A stretch of 64,000 nt of DNA from Halosimplex rubrum (GTDB lineage: Archaea; Halobacteriota; Halobacteria; Halobacteriales; Haloarculaceae). Of this stretch, positions 44,986 through 53,987 are shown piece by piece. The position numbers and the translations under genes were made by a program. Position 1 is the first letter of the stretch; each line of letters starts with the position of its first letter. A model generated the notes under the pieces. The model did not search any database and was not told the DNA's origin. It saw nothing but the letters and a program-made list of their open reading frames with translations. The stretch lies in contig NZ_CP058910.1 in NCBI RefSeq assembly GCF_013415885.1, forward strand, positions 2,914,001-2,978,000. The letters run 5' to 3'.

Positions 44986-45156
44986 TCAGAACGTGTTTTT
45001 GAGTTCAGCAAGTGTATATATGATGGCGACCGCTCCGAATAGTATACCAATCGAACCCAGGAGCTGATTTCGAGGAACGACAGTCGTCTGGGACACGACG
45101 AGCAGCGCCATTAAGATCACGTGGAGGGCAAGCAAGCGGTCAGTACGGTCAGACAT
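44986..45156 (-). CDS. Small membrane protein of 56 residues
   Basis: MSDRTDRLLALHVILMALL begins a first helix. A second helix (LLGSIGILFGAVAIIYTLAEL) follows before the end KNTF. Two helices with a short polar loop (TTVVPRNQ). It is open from ATG to stop with haloarchaeal codon choice, in the middle of a run of membrane-protein genes. Its small size limits confidence. Confidence 0.45.
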   Translation of the reverse strand: MSDRTDRLLALHVILMALLVVSQTTVVPRNQLLGSIGILFGAVAIIYTLAELKNTF

Positions 45157-45306
45157 ACATCATCCTTCTATCAACATCATATGAGCGTTTGGTACCTCAA
45201 TTGTCTGTATCGGAAGTTCCACTTGCTGCTCTAGTAAGGACACTGTGGCGGGAACTACTGTTCGTTTGCGAGCCACGTTTATGATACAGAGGTGATGATA
45301 TACGGT

Positions 45307-45861
45307 ATGGAACGTAACTGGCTCCGACAGAGTGTCCTCCCGTTCTTACTGCTCGCGTATCCACTCACGTTCCTTTTCTTTCAGGGCGGCCAGTACTGCC
45401 AGCCGTTGTGCTTCAAGCCGACCGCAGTGGGCGTAGCCACGTTGTTTGGTGTCCTCCTCACAGTACTGCTGGTCGCGGGTGGTCTCAGAACGCGCTTCAG
45501 ATTCGATGAGCGAGGAGAAACGCACCGGATCGTCCGCTGGCTTGGGTCTCCTCCACGTCTTGCTGGCGGCATACTCGTAGGGGTGTTCGTCGGGTTTGTT
45601 GGCTTCGTAGCGCTTGATGCGCTCTCGCTCTACGAAGCGGTTTGGAAGCCAATCGTTCTCCCCCTCAGTTTCCTGCTGTTTTTCCCGGTGTGGGTGCTCT
45701 ATATGGCGTCGTTCCCACTCGCTGTCCTGTTCTCAATAGCTGGCATCGAATCGTCTCCGCTCGTGACGCTTGTATTTCGAGGCGTCGTTGTGTTCATCGG
45801 GTTCCCCCTGTCCGCCGTGGTTCAGACGTTGATCGTCTCAGCGTTAGTTGACCAACGCTAA
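45307..45861 (+). CDS. Membrane protein, function unknown
   Basis: 184 residues from ATG 45307 (MERNWLRQSVLPFLLLAYPL). Five or so helices (about 10-26, 40-58, 83-105, 115-140, 150-175). Two cysteines (QYCQPLC) in the first outside loop could form a disulfide. Five upstream codons are also open. It is convergent with the next membrane-protein gene. No family is recognised. Confidence 0.6.
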   Translation: MERNWLRQSVLPFLLLAYPLTFLFFQGGQYCQPLCFKPTAVGVATLFGVLLTVLLVAGGLRTRFRFDERGETHRIVRWLGSPPRLAGGILVGVFVGFVGFVALDALSLYEAVWKPIVLPLSFLLFFPVWVLYMASFPLAVLFSIAGIESSPLVTLVFRGVVVFIGFPLSAVVQTLIVSALVDQR

Positions 45862-45883
45862 CTGTGTATCCCTGCAGCCTCGC

Positions 45884-46144
45884 TTAGAAAAATCGCCCGG
45901 CTGCGATAAATCCACCAATGGAGGCGATAGCGACAACGAGGGCGCCGAGAAATACAACGAGATCACGATTCGACTCGGGGGCGAGTGCGAGCGCGCCGCC
46001 GAGCAATACGAGCCCCCCGATCGCAGGAATCGCGGCTAATTGGACACCTGCCACAGCATGGAGGGCGGCGAGCGCGAGGAGGGAGATGGCGAAAACGACA
46101 CTCAGCGCGCTGCCTGTGTACCTGGCGGCGGTTGCAACTGCCAT
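45884..46144 (-). CDS. Small membrane protein, function unknown
   Basis: 86 residues from ATG 46144 (MAVATAARYTGSALSVVFAIS). Three helices, ending IGGFIAAGRFF. The frame is open to 46216, but the ATG at 46144 has a TATA-like TATTTTAG about 24-30 bases upstream, fitting a leaderless start. No family is recognised. Confidence 0.5.
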   Translation of the reverse strand: MAVATAARYTGSALSVVFAISLLALAALHAVAGVQLAAIPAIGGLVLLGGALALAPESNRDLVVFLGALVVAIASIGGFIAAGRFF

Positions 46145-46381
46145 ACTCAACACCGGGAGGAGAGTACTAAAATAGTACTGGTGGGCCCACCCTCCGGTAC
46201 TGAACGCTTGGTGCACGCGCTCTATCTAACAACTGGTTCGCTGAATATTATATGAAAATAGTTCCTTGAGGGAAGTTCTATGACACGCTTGTAAGAAGAG
46301 AACTCAATGAGAGTCAGGTGCCTGACTGCTGTCTGTTAGGAGGTTTAGGGTGTGTAGTGGGCGTCAATAGGTTCCGTCCCG

Positions 46382-46681
46382 CTATCCAATGATGAACTCG
46401 GGAGCGAAGATGATGAGAGCAAGTAGACACACCAACACGAGAATCGCTAGTACACGTAAACCACCGGCTATCCGACGTCGATCCTTCGGAAGCGCTTCGG
46501 CAATACCGGACAACGCAGACCCAACCAGCAGAAAGAGCGCAAAGCGTGGGACAGACTCGTCGAGAAACCAAGCGGTTAGGTAGAGACCGACAAAGGCGAG
46601 TGCCCCAGCGAACATCACTACTGCATGGCGGCGACCAGACGGCTCACTGAACAGCACCCTTCTGATGTTGGAGGGAGTCAC
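46382..46681 (-). CDS. Small membrane protein, function unknown
   Basis: 99 residues, GTG start at 46681 (MTPSNIRRVLFSEPSGRRHAV). A basic N-terminus is followed by three helices (about 21-38, 44-62, 72-96). A later ATG in the frame would remove the basic N-terminus. No family is recognised. It is divergent from the lipoprotein gene at 46858. Confidence 0.45.
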   Translation of the reverse strand: MTPSNIRRVLFSEPSGRRHAVVMFAGALAFVGLYLTAWFLDESVPRFALFLLVGSALSGIAEALPKDRRRIAGGLRVLAILVLVCLLALIIFAPEFIIG

Positions 46682-46857
46682 GCGGATACGTTTATCGCAG
46701 CGGTATTGAAAATCTTACTGGTCCAAGGGGTCTCAGCGGAACGTTGTCGGACCGAGCACTCATCCAACCTGTCGGCAGGATAGACGCACTGTACTTGTGG
46801 CGAAGGTATCGAAATCGTCAATGACGGGGAGTTTCAACAGAAGCGTGTCCTCCCGTT

Positions 46858-47802
46858 ATGCCCTCCACTCGCAGACAAGCCCTCCAGATCGGCGGTACAA
46901 CGATTCTGTCAGCACTCGCCGGCTGTGCGACAGCAAATCCATTCGGTTCGAAGAAATCGCCGTCCGAGTACACACTCACCGTCGAACCTATCGACGTCTC
47001 CCCAGTCGAACACGCACTCTACGAACCCGATAATGGGGCGCTGTTCGGGACGCCCGCTCGAAATGCTCTCGATGACATTCTCCCGGATGGCCGCCACACG
47101 ACGTACGGGTACAAGCCGCTCCCGAGCGACGCCTACGTGACCCACGACGGGTCGTACTACCAGACGAAACACGTCGTCACTGGACGCACACAGATGGAAC
47201 GCCAACTGGTCCGTGTCGACCCGGTCCCCAAAGAGCAGGTGCCAGCTGACGCCGTTCTGATTGACACGCTCGAACGGCCGAGCGCGCGCGTACTCAAGAT
47301 TCTTCACAGCTACACGCAGACCGACGGCGAGACGAGCACGGCCGAGTTGCTCCGCGGGGACGCCTACGTCTTGCGCCGGCCGGCAGAACGCGAGAGTCAG
47401 CTCGCAGCCGGTGATCTCGACGGCCGCGTCGTGACGATGACCGAGAGCGGCACGTGGGCCTACCGGGTCCACGTGACCCGCAAACAAATCGTCGAGACGG
47501 CGTACACGGCGTTGGCGATCAAGGTCGCCGACTCGCGGCCGCAGTTCCGCGAGGTCGTCTTTGGCTCGCGGATCGATACCGAACTCGCCCCTGCAGAACT
47601 ACCGGAGGCGGCACGGGAACTCCTCAGCGAGGCGGTCGCACAGGAGACGTACACGGAAACAGCGCCGATCTCGGACGCGTTCGATACGGTACTCGAAGCT
47701 CTGGGACTCGGTGCGGTCGACACGGCGGCGAACGGGAAACTGCTCTGGTATGACGAGGAGTTCTATCGGTACGGTCTCTACATCAATCCCCCCTCATCGT
47801 AG
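46858..47802 (+). CDS. Tat-exported lipoprotein, function unknown
   Basis: 314 residues. The signal has the twin arginine (STRRQALQIGG) and lipobox (SALAGC, Cys22). The mature part is soluble and mixed alpha/beta, with regularly placed segments such as YKPLPSDAYVTHDGSYYQTK and LLRGDAYVLRRPAERES. No family is recognised. It is followed, 55 bases on, by a membrane protein on the same strand, and the two may act together at the cell surface. Confidence 0.75.
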   Translation: MPSTRRQALQIGGTTILSALAGCATANPFGSKKSPSEYTLTVEPIDVSPVEHALYEPDNGALFGTPARNALDDILPDGRHTTYGYKPLPSDAYVTHDGSYYQTKHVVTGRTQMERQLVRVDPVPKEQVPADAVLIDTLERPSARVLKILHSYTQTDGETSTAELLRGDAYVLRRPAERESQLAAGDLDGRVVTMTESGTWAYRVHVTRKQIVETAYTALAIKVADSRPQFREVVFGSRIDTELAPAELPEAARELLSEAVAQETYTETAPISDAFDTVLEALGLGAVDTAANGKLLWYDEEFYRYGLYINPPSS

Positions 47803-47857
47803 CTCGAGAAGCTGTCCAACAGACAATACTTTTCTGGGTGCGTAATAGAGACCGGGT

Positions 47858-48655
47858 ATGGTCGTCCTGAACGCCCTCCGTCAGACGCCGGGAACTCTCC
47901 GCAGAAATCTGGTGCTGTTCGTCCCAATTCTGGTCCTCTCGCTGTTCCAAGTGCCACAACTGGCGCTTCAGGCGGTGAATCCCCTCCTCAGCAGTATCGT
48001 CTCGCTTGGCCTGTCGCTCGTGTTGCTCGTCGTCATGCCGTTCTTCCAGGGCGGATTGATCGCAATGGCCGACGAAGCACTCGACGGGAAAACCGCGCTA
48101 CGGACGTTCATAGACGCCGGCAAGGCCAACTACGTCTCGATTCTCGTCGCATACCTCGCTCTGATGGCGGTCAACTTCGTCCTCGGGATGGTCGCGTTTT
48201 TCGTCGGCGTGGTCGGTACCGTATTCGTCCTCGGAAGTGGAGGCCTCGCGTCGGCGAACGTCGCGACGCTTGCCGTCATCGGACTTGTCGTCGCCATCGT
48301 CGTTCTCCTGTACCTCATCGTCCTCTTTTTCCTCCAGTTCTACGGCCAGGCGATCGTCCTCGACGATATGGGAGCCGTCGACGGACTCAAACACAGCGTC
48401 TCGGTCGTTAGACAGCACATCGTCAGTACGCTGGGGTACTCGATTCTCGTCGGCGTTCTCGGTGGAGTGTTCGGCGGTATCGTTGGCGTGCTCTCGCTTC
48501 TCCTGTCACCGGAGTCAACGACGGCGTTCCATCTCCCAGAACTCTCCCTCCCGGTTCTGGCTGCCGTCGGCCTCCTTGCCCTCGTCGTAGGCGTGGTGTT
48601 CAGTGGCTTTTTCGCAGTGTATTCCGTGTCGTTCTATCGAGGGATTACCCAGTAA
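47858..48655 (+). CDS. Multi-helix membrane protein (DUF7847-like)
   Basis: 265 residues with six or so helices. MVVLNALRQTPGTLRRNLVLFVPIL and the loop MADEALDGKTALRTFIDAGKANYVS, then DDMGAVDGLKHSVSVVRQHIVSTLG and FFAVYSVSFYRGITQ, fit a family of haloarchaeal membrane proteins related in build to the gene at 42842. Function is unknown. Family number is from memory of the pattern. Confidence 0.65.
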   Translation: MVVLNALRQTPGTLRRNLVLFVPILVLSLFQVPQLALQAVNPLLSSIVSLGLSLVLLVVMPFFQGGLIAMADEALDGKTALRTFIDAGKANYVSILVAYLALMAVNFVLGMVAFFVGVVGTVFVLGSGGLASANVATLAVIGLVVAIVVLLYLIVLFFLQFYGQAIVLDDMGAVDGLKHSVSVVRQHIVSTLGYSILVGVLGGVFGGIVGVLSLLLSPESTTAFHLPELSLPVLAAVGLLALVVGVVFSGFFAVYSVSFYRGITQ

Positions 48656-48691
48656 GCTACCGAATTTAATACTCTGAGAAGATATCATAGA

Positions 48692-49594
48692 ATGGATGAC
48701 GACGCGTTCTTCGAACAGCTACGGTCAATTTGCTCAGATGCTGTTGATGCGTACCGGAAGGAGTACCCGGACGCACCACCCCTAACCGATTCACTCCTAC
48801 AGAGTTCCGATGGTCCTCTCGCAAGTGAGGCTGACCTTCACGAACGCTTTGATGAACTCACGCGATTTTACGACGACCTTCTCGATGTCGATTCCACACC
48901 GTACCGCGAGATGTGGCGTGAACATCTTGTGTACGACTGTTCGCGTAGGGAGCGTCTCGCACTTCTCACGAGCGATCTGCCGGCCTCATTAACGCTCGTG
49001 TTCATCGGCGGGCGATATTCCGCGCGGACGGGCAGAATCGGCGTGAGCCCAGGGCAACTCCCCGAGACGACGGCGTACACGTATTTAGCGTCGGAGTTGT
49101 GCCACGCGTATCAGCACCAGTTCGACTCGCCAACGTGGAAACACCCGTACCTGCAGGAAGGTTTCGAGCAGGCAGTGTCAGTCCGTACGCAAGCACATTT
49201 CGCCACTGAGCTACAGTACAATTTCTTGATTCATCTCGCGGAGAGACAGCATACGAAGACACTCTTGAAGGGCGTCCTTGCCCACGGAACGCGTCGAGGC
49301 GGGATCACACCGACGGCCGTTCGTGAACTCGGTGTTACCGACGAGGAGCTGGCTGCGCTTCGATCTCACCGTTTGTGGCGGCCTCTCGGATATCTTCGCC
49401 CGCGGTACTTGTGGAGTGATGTTGCATTCCTCCCCGAATACGCCCTTTTCGGCTCATTGCTCCTTGTGAGTGAGGCAGCGGACATCTCGGGTCCCTATGC
49501 CCGGGCGTTCCACGGCAACCACCCGTGGACATCAGTTATCGACGAAATCACTGCCTCAACACCCGGCTGGTTCTGGCGTCTCTATCATCAATAA
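48692..49594 (+). CDS. Soluble protein with zincin-like but altered HxxxH motif
   Basis: 300 residues, no signal peptide or helix. The central part reads TYLASELCHAYQHQFDSPTWKHPYLQEGFEQAVS. The layout, His-x-x-x-His followed about 20 residues later by EGFEQA, recalls gluzincin metallopeptidases (HExxH ... E). Here, however, the catalytic Glu after the first His is Ala (HAYQH), so it is either inactive or a different metal-binding fold. The N-terminal 90 residues are acidic and helical. It lies 36 bases after the previous gene and may be co-transcribed. Function unknown. Confidence 0.6.
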   Translation: MDDDAFFEQLRSICSDAVDAYRKEYPDAPPLTDSLLQSSDGPLASEADLHERFDELTRFYDDLLDVDSTPYREMWREHLVYDCSRRERLALLTSDLPASLTLVFIGGRYSARTGRIGVSPGQLPETTAYTYLASELCHAYQHQFDSPTWKHPYLQEGFEQAVSVRTQAHFATELQYNFLIHLAERQHTKTLLKGVLAHGTRRGGITPTAVRELGVTDEELAALRSHRLWRPLGYLRPRYLWSDVAFLPEYALFGSLLLVSEAADISGPYARAFHGNHPWTSVIDEITASTPGWFWRLYHQ

Positions 49595-49789
49595 CAACCA
49601 TCCTGACGCACGAAGGCGAGTCTTCAGCTAGCTTATCGACCTGTTCAAGGTCCTACTCCTAGGGATCAGCGGCTGTCCTCAATAGGTTTCATCGTGGCGT
49701 AATTCCGATGGGGACCATGGCGTGACTGATCGAGAAACCAATTACAGGAGAGCAATTATGCTCGACTCGCTCTGTTACTGTGGATACTG

Positions 49790-50881
49790 TTATCGGTATG
49801 GATTCCACTCGTAGACAGTTTCACCATCATCTGTCTCGGAGGCTTGATAATTGACTGAGTGGTCCCAGCCACCATGTCGCCAGAGCTGATCGAACGTCTT
49901 CCGCATCACATCCGGGACATCGACATCTGGATTGTCGATTTGGACGCGATTCAACCGTATCTCGTCCTTGGTGAAAGGTCGCACATTGCTGGGTGGTCGG
50001 TTTGATCCACTTGGTCGGGAAAGTGTGTACCCCTCGGCACCCAGTATGCTGACGTACACATAGTAGGGCGGGTAGATGTCTGCTTCGTCAAACGTCCCGA
50101 GAGCAGTGGGGACGAAGTTCGCTATGAGTCGATCAATAGACGTCCGGAGTTGGGGGTTGTCGCTGGGATACAGAGCTGTGAAGATACCTTCAGTCCACCC
50201 GTCCCGATGGATAGCAGTGTATCGCTCCCTCTCGGTGCCATCATGGAAGCGTCGATTATTTTCGGTGATCTTCACCTTCGGTCGTGTTACAGCGTATGCA
50301 TCACGTTTTTCGAACTGAGGTGGGTGGGGGAGGTCGCCTGCATACCGGTCGTGATGGTCGTCAACGGCTTCCTGAGGAATGACATGGACGACAACCAAGG
50401 CAGGGTCCTCGACAATTGTCCCATCGGGAGCTTGTCGGCGCTTCACACGATCCAGCAAATCCTCATAGAGATCATCTACTTCTGACTCAATGTCTACGAA
50501 CGGTCGATTGGGGTTGACACGGAGGTGTTCCCGGATCAGATCGTTGTTTTCACGATCGCCCACCAAGCTGTTCCGGATTTTCGAGAAGTCCCAAACCGTC
50601 GTAGGAATTCCCCATTCCTCGTGGAGCTCCTCTTCAACCCGATCCCGTTTGGTCGTACTGGGGTCTTGTGTTGTGGCGAAAATGTAGAAATCAAAGTCAC
50701 GATCGAAGTTCTCAACAGCTGTTTCGATGTCGTCGTGGGCTTTCCCGACCCAATTGTCTTTCTGCACGGAGCAATGAAGGATCCCGTCTCGGTCACCATC
50801 CACGAGGAAGGCGTCGCGACCGCCATCGGGACCGCTTGTCCCCGTTGGATCCACTGTGTATCCTTCCCGCTCCAATAAATC
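49790..50881 (-). pseudogene. Restriction-endonuclease-like protein (PD-(D/E)xK type), 5' end replaced by ISH6
   Basis: Native coding sequence begins at 50881 with DLLEREGYTVDPTGTSGPDGGRDAFLV, a classic start of Mrr-like nuclease domains. Asp in GPDGGRDA and the later HCSVQKDNWVGKAHDDI provide the D ... QxK pattern (Gln-Lys as catalytic pair). The rest (FDFYIFATTQDPSTT, WGIPTTVWDFSKIRNSL) is the usual continuation, and a C-terminal domain of about 240 residues is unrecognised. The frame stays open into the ISH6 terminal repeat (to 50938), so a hybrid protein with about 19 foreign N-terminal residues could still be made. It is likely a defence nuclease that lost its promoter and a few N-terminal residues. 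Confidence 0.65.
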
Positions 50882-52329
50882 GGTCGCGTCGCAAAGCGGT
50901 CTAGAGTTTGCCTCTGGTGCTCTCAATTGAGAGGTCACAGCTCATTGCTGTTTTGGTCGATCGCTGGAGCAGTTCGTCGAGGAACGACTGGTAGTGCTCT
51001 GGATCGGCGTACTTCACCAGCCGAAGCTGGAGTATCGCCTCTAACCCCTCCGTTGTCCAGCGCATCCACTGGTTCTTGCACCGCTTGCTGACTTCGCCCA
51101 TCAGCCGTTCGACGGGGTTCGAGGTCCACGGCACCTCGAACCCCTCGACAGCCTGCTCGGCAAACGTCACGATCGACGGCAGCCACCGCTGTAGATACCC
51201 CGCAGCTTTCTCTGACCCGAACTGATCCAACTGCCACGCTGTCTTCTCGATACGCTCGGTCGTTCGCGCGATCCGCTCGCGGATCGCCGCGAACTCCTCG
51301 TTTGGACGGTGCTTGGCGACCGAATTCTTCAGATGGAACACCTCGTCGATCACCTCCGAGACGATCTCGTTCCGCCGATCCAAGGAGAACACGCCGTCGT
51401 CCCAGAGGTTGTAGTCCAGCGTTCGGCCGACGTGGACGAGATCAAGTTGATGATTACGGTTTTCGTCGGTAAATGCCGTGACGATACCCTCATCAGCGTC
51501 ACTGACGACCGTCGCGTCGTCAGTGACTGCGTCCATGTCATCGAGTTTGGCGGCTGTCTCGTCCCAGTCAGCGTTGATCGAGAGATCCAGCAGAGAGCGT
51601 GATTCCTTGGCAGTATCTTCGCCGAGCGTGGCCTGGACGGAGTGGTACGCGCGGTCGTCGTCTTGGCTGTGACACTTCGTGCCGTCAGGAATAACGGCGT
51701 CAGCGTCTGTGTCAGCGACACAGTCTGGAAGGAACTGCTTGAGCTTGTTGCCGTACTCTTTGGCGCGACGATTGATGGTGGTCGGCGACGGCATCTTCGA
51801 GAGGATGCCGTCGCCGTGGTCAGCAGCGTCACGATAGCTGACCGAAGTAGCGAGATCGACGCTCTTGGCGGCGATGTCCTGCTGATAGCGGTTTTGCCCG
51901 TCGAAGCTGAGAACATCTTCGACGGGCCGGAAGTAGCTGGATTCGTCGTGGTCAGCGGCGGTGTCTTCGACGTAGTGAAGGTCGAATTCGTGCTCACCGG
52001 CGGTTGTGACGGCTGTGCGGGTGTCAGTACCGGCGCGTTGGAATCGCTGATCACCATTGCCGTGAGCGTGTTTCTCACCACAGAGCGCCTCGACGCGGCT
52101 CGCGTCGAGGCTCTCGACCATCGATTCGAGCAGTACAGATTCGACGTTCTGCTCGGTAACGAATTCGGCAAGCGTGGCGAGCGGTACCGTTTTGTCCTCG
52201 TCGATGCTAATCGTGAACCGCACGTCGATTGTGGCGTGCATGGGACACCTCTTGGGTGGACACCAGAGGCGTCCCGTTCCTCACGGGAGCCAGTTGCTAC
52301 TGAACTCTAGAGGACTTTGCGACACGACC
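50882..52329 (-). mobile_element. ISH6-like insertion sequence
   Basis: Both ends carry a 27-base inverted repeat (50882-50908 and 52303-52329) sharing GGTCG, GTCGCAAAG and TCTAGAGTT, with four mismatches. The total of 1448 bases and the repeat length match ISH6 as known from Halobacterium. One transposase gene fills it. The eight bases on each side do not match, so the flanks may have been rearranged since insertion. Confidence 0.85.
50901..52241 (-). CDS. ISH6-family transposase
   Basis: 446 residues. MHATIDVRFTISIDEDKTVPLATL, VESLDASRVEALCGEKH, DAVIPDGTKCHSQDDDRAYH (Asp), VVSDADEGIVTAF (Asp) and VPWTSNPVERLMGEVSKRCK (Glu) outline a DDE enzyme of the ISH6 type. Full length and uninterrupted. 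The coding sequence includes one long palindrome (52084-52114, 14-base arms with one mismatch, loop of three). Confidence 0.85.
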   Translation of the reverse strand: MHATIDVRFTISIDEDKTVPLATLAEFVTEQNVESVLLESMVESLDASRVEALCGEKHAHGNGDQRFQRAGTDTRTAVTTAGEHEFDLHYVEDTAADHDESSYFRPVEDVLSFDGQNRYQQDIAAKSVDLATSVSYRDAADHGDGILSKMPSPTTINRRAKEYGNKLKQFLPDCVADTDADAVIPDGTKCHSQDDDRAYHSVQATLGEDTAKESRSLLDLSINADWDETAAKLDDMDAVTDDATVVSDADEGIVTAFTDENRNHQLDLVHVGRTLDYNLWDDGVFSLDRRNEIVSEVIDEVFHLKNSVAKHRPNEEFAAIRERIARTTERIEKTAWQLDQFGSEKAAGYLQRWLPSIVTFAEQAVEGFEVPWTSNPVERLMGEVSKRCKNQWMRWTTEGLEAILQLRLVKYADPEHYQSFLDELLQRSTKTAMSCDLSIESTRGKL

Positions 52330-53204
52330 AGAATCTTAAGAAACTTGCTGAGGATGGAGAATATGAAGATGTGGCTACTGGCGACCTCCCATCCGGACAA
52401 TATGCCGATATTGGTTCCCTTGATGGCCGTGATGTGTTAATCGTCGATACTGACAATATCCCTATTCGGACTATCACCGATAAAGCTAGATCGAACGATT
52501 CAGTAGAGGAATATTCCGATCTCATAGATACCTTCAAGCATCTGCACAAGGTCTCCGATGGCTTCCCGATTAAAGACTGGCGAGGCGTTTCGAAAGTGAT
52601 GAACACAGAGGGTGGGATGATTGATGAGGTAATTGACCGGTTCCATGGTCGGGTTCACCCTCAGTTCCTCCCGGTTATTGAGGAAGCGTTAGTGCTTCGG
52701 GAAATGGATCGAGTTCGCGGGCTCAGCCAGGAGGAGGTATACGACATCCGGTCCGGCATCGGACAGCGCTATGCTGATCGTGGTCATGACCCGGAGGAAG
52801 CTCAGTACCTTGTGTCAATGTGTTCGATGGGTTATCTTGACAAGGGAAGTGTGTTTGATCAGATGTACTCTGACCTCGTGATTAATGGAAAAAAGACCGA
52901 AAATGAATACCGAGATACATTTAAAATGTATGTGAGTAACAACCCGTTTGCCGTCTTCGTGCGACCACAGGACAAGAGCGTTGCCGATCTAGTTGATGAA
53001 GCCACAGATAAGGCTGGCCAGATATTTGACTGGCCAGGGTCTCCAGAATTCGTTGATGTCTGTGCCAAGGGAGGTGCGCGCGCTCTCGCTCGTGACGCAC
53101 GGGCTGAACTACAAAACGAGTTTGACGGTGAGATGGAAGTCACGCGGAATGATGAGTTAGAACAGTATATTCTGACTCTCCACCCCAACGTCACTATCCG
53201 ATGA
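52317..53204 (+). CDS. Unknown protein, first gene of a two-gene unit; start lies in the ISH6 repeat
   Basis: 295 residues as an open frame, but its only early start (TTG 52317) and first four or five codons are ISH6 terminal repeat. Native sequence begins at 52330 (NLKKLAEDGEYEDVATGDLPSGQY), so the original N-terminus may be missing. Readable stretches include DVLIVDTDNIPIRTITDKA, KHLHKVSDGFPIKDWRG, GGMIDEVIDRFHGRVHPQ and CAKGGARALARDARAEL. Mostly helical and soluble. No family is recognised. It overlaps the next gene by four bases (ATGA), so the two products probably work together. The codon choice is less GC-biased than in the glycan island. Confidence 0.55.
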   Translation: MRHDQNLKKLAEDGEYEDVATGDLPSGQYADIGSLDGRDVLIVDTDNIPIRTITDKARSNDSVEEYSDLIDTFKHLHKVSDGFPIKDWRGVSKVMNTEGGMIDEVIDRFHGRVHPQFLPVIEEALVLREMDRVRGLSQEEVYDIRSGIGQRYADRGHDPEEAQYLVSMCSMGYLDKGSVFDQMYSDLVINGKKTENEYRDTFKMYVSNNPFAVFVRPQDKSVADLVDEATDKAGQIFDWPGSPEFVDVCAKGGARALARDARAELQNEFDGEMEVTRNDELEQYILTLHPNVTIR

Positions 53205-53845
53205 GCCGTCTGACTGATGGATTACGTCTGCTGGATGAGGAGGCAATTGCGCTGGCTTTTCTCCCGGTGATCAATTTCACATATATCGTCTGGCAGCTTC
53301 CTGATCCTGGATTGGCCTTGTACGGTGTAGCCGGTCTTGCTGCTCTGGTTAGCGCAGCCACCTATAATTCATACACATATATTGACTTTAGATCCTTTGA
53401 GTTTTCACAGTATGGTGAGTTTGAAACGAAAGAAGACGGAACGCCCTATAAGAAGCGAAAGGGAAATATTGTTGGAATACCGATATTGGCGGTTTGCAGC
53501 CTACTCACTATCTCTTGGGTAGCTCTACTCGGTTACAGTCTCTACCGTCTCTATTTGCTTGATAACGGGTCTATCTGGCCGATATCTCTCATTGCTATTT
53601 CTATACTCTTTGTGTGTATAGTTAGTACAGGAGTGATTTTCTCCTCGTATGAGGTGGACGGAGATGAGGATGACTCTCCGGATATTGACCGATTCGTAGA
53701 TGAGCAGGCGGGTGTCGTAATCTACATTATCACTCCTTCTAGAAGTGTAGAGTCAGTTGTTGAAGTTATTCCTATTGACGAAACGGAATTAAATTTAGAA
53801 GCGAGTGTGAACGTAGACTCTAGTAGGGAGTCGATTAGTAAGTAG
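53201..53845 (+). CDS. Membrane protein coupled to the preceding unknown gene
   Basis: 214 residues. Two helix pairs (about 16-55 and 85-150) are separated by a charged loop (SQYGEFETKEDGTPYKKRKG). A soluble C-terminal tail follows (about 155-214). It overlaps the preceding gene by four bases. A soluble protein plus a small membrane partner is a layout seen in defence and toxin-immunity pairs, but nothing specific supports that. No family is recognised. The DNA is distinctly AT-rich compared with flanking genes. Confidence 0.6.
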   Translation: MSRLTDGLRLLDEEAIALAFLPVINFTYIVWQLPDPGLALYGVAGLAALVSAATYNSYTYIDFRSFEFSQYGEFETKEDGTPYKKRKGNIVGIPILAVCSLLTISWVALLGYSLYRLYLLDNGSIWPISLIAISILFVCIVSTGVIFSSYEVDGDEDDSPDIDRFVDEQAGVVIYIITPSRSVESVVEVIPIDETELNLEASVNVDSSRESISK

Positions 53846-53987
53846 TCTATATCTTGTACGGCATTTCTAATAGACTTCTTATAAGTCATCGCTAGGAGAG
53901 GTCACTGAACAACCTGTACGGACCGCTCTCGCGAGTAGACCGGGGAGCGGTGGCCGGCGGCTCTCCCCGCTCGCGGCCGGCGGGGCG

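Noticed and set aside
50874-52337. Target duplication around the ISH6-like element
   Set aside because: The eight bases at each side (AATAAATC and AGAATCTT) are not the same; what matches across the ends is inverted and belongs to the terminal repeats.
53925-53985. GC-rich hairpin region as a tRNA or structured RNA
   Set aside because: No acceptor stem, anticodon arm or T-loop pattern could be found. It is better read as flanking sequence of the IS6 element.
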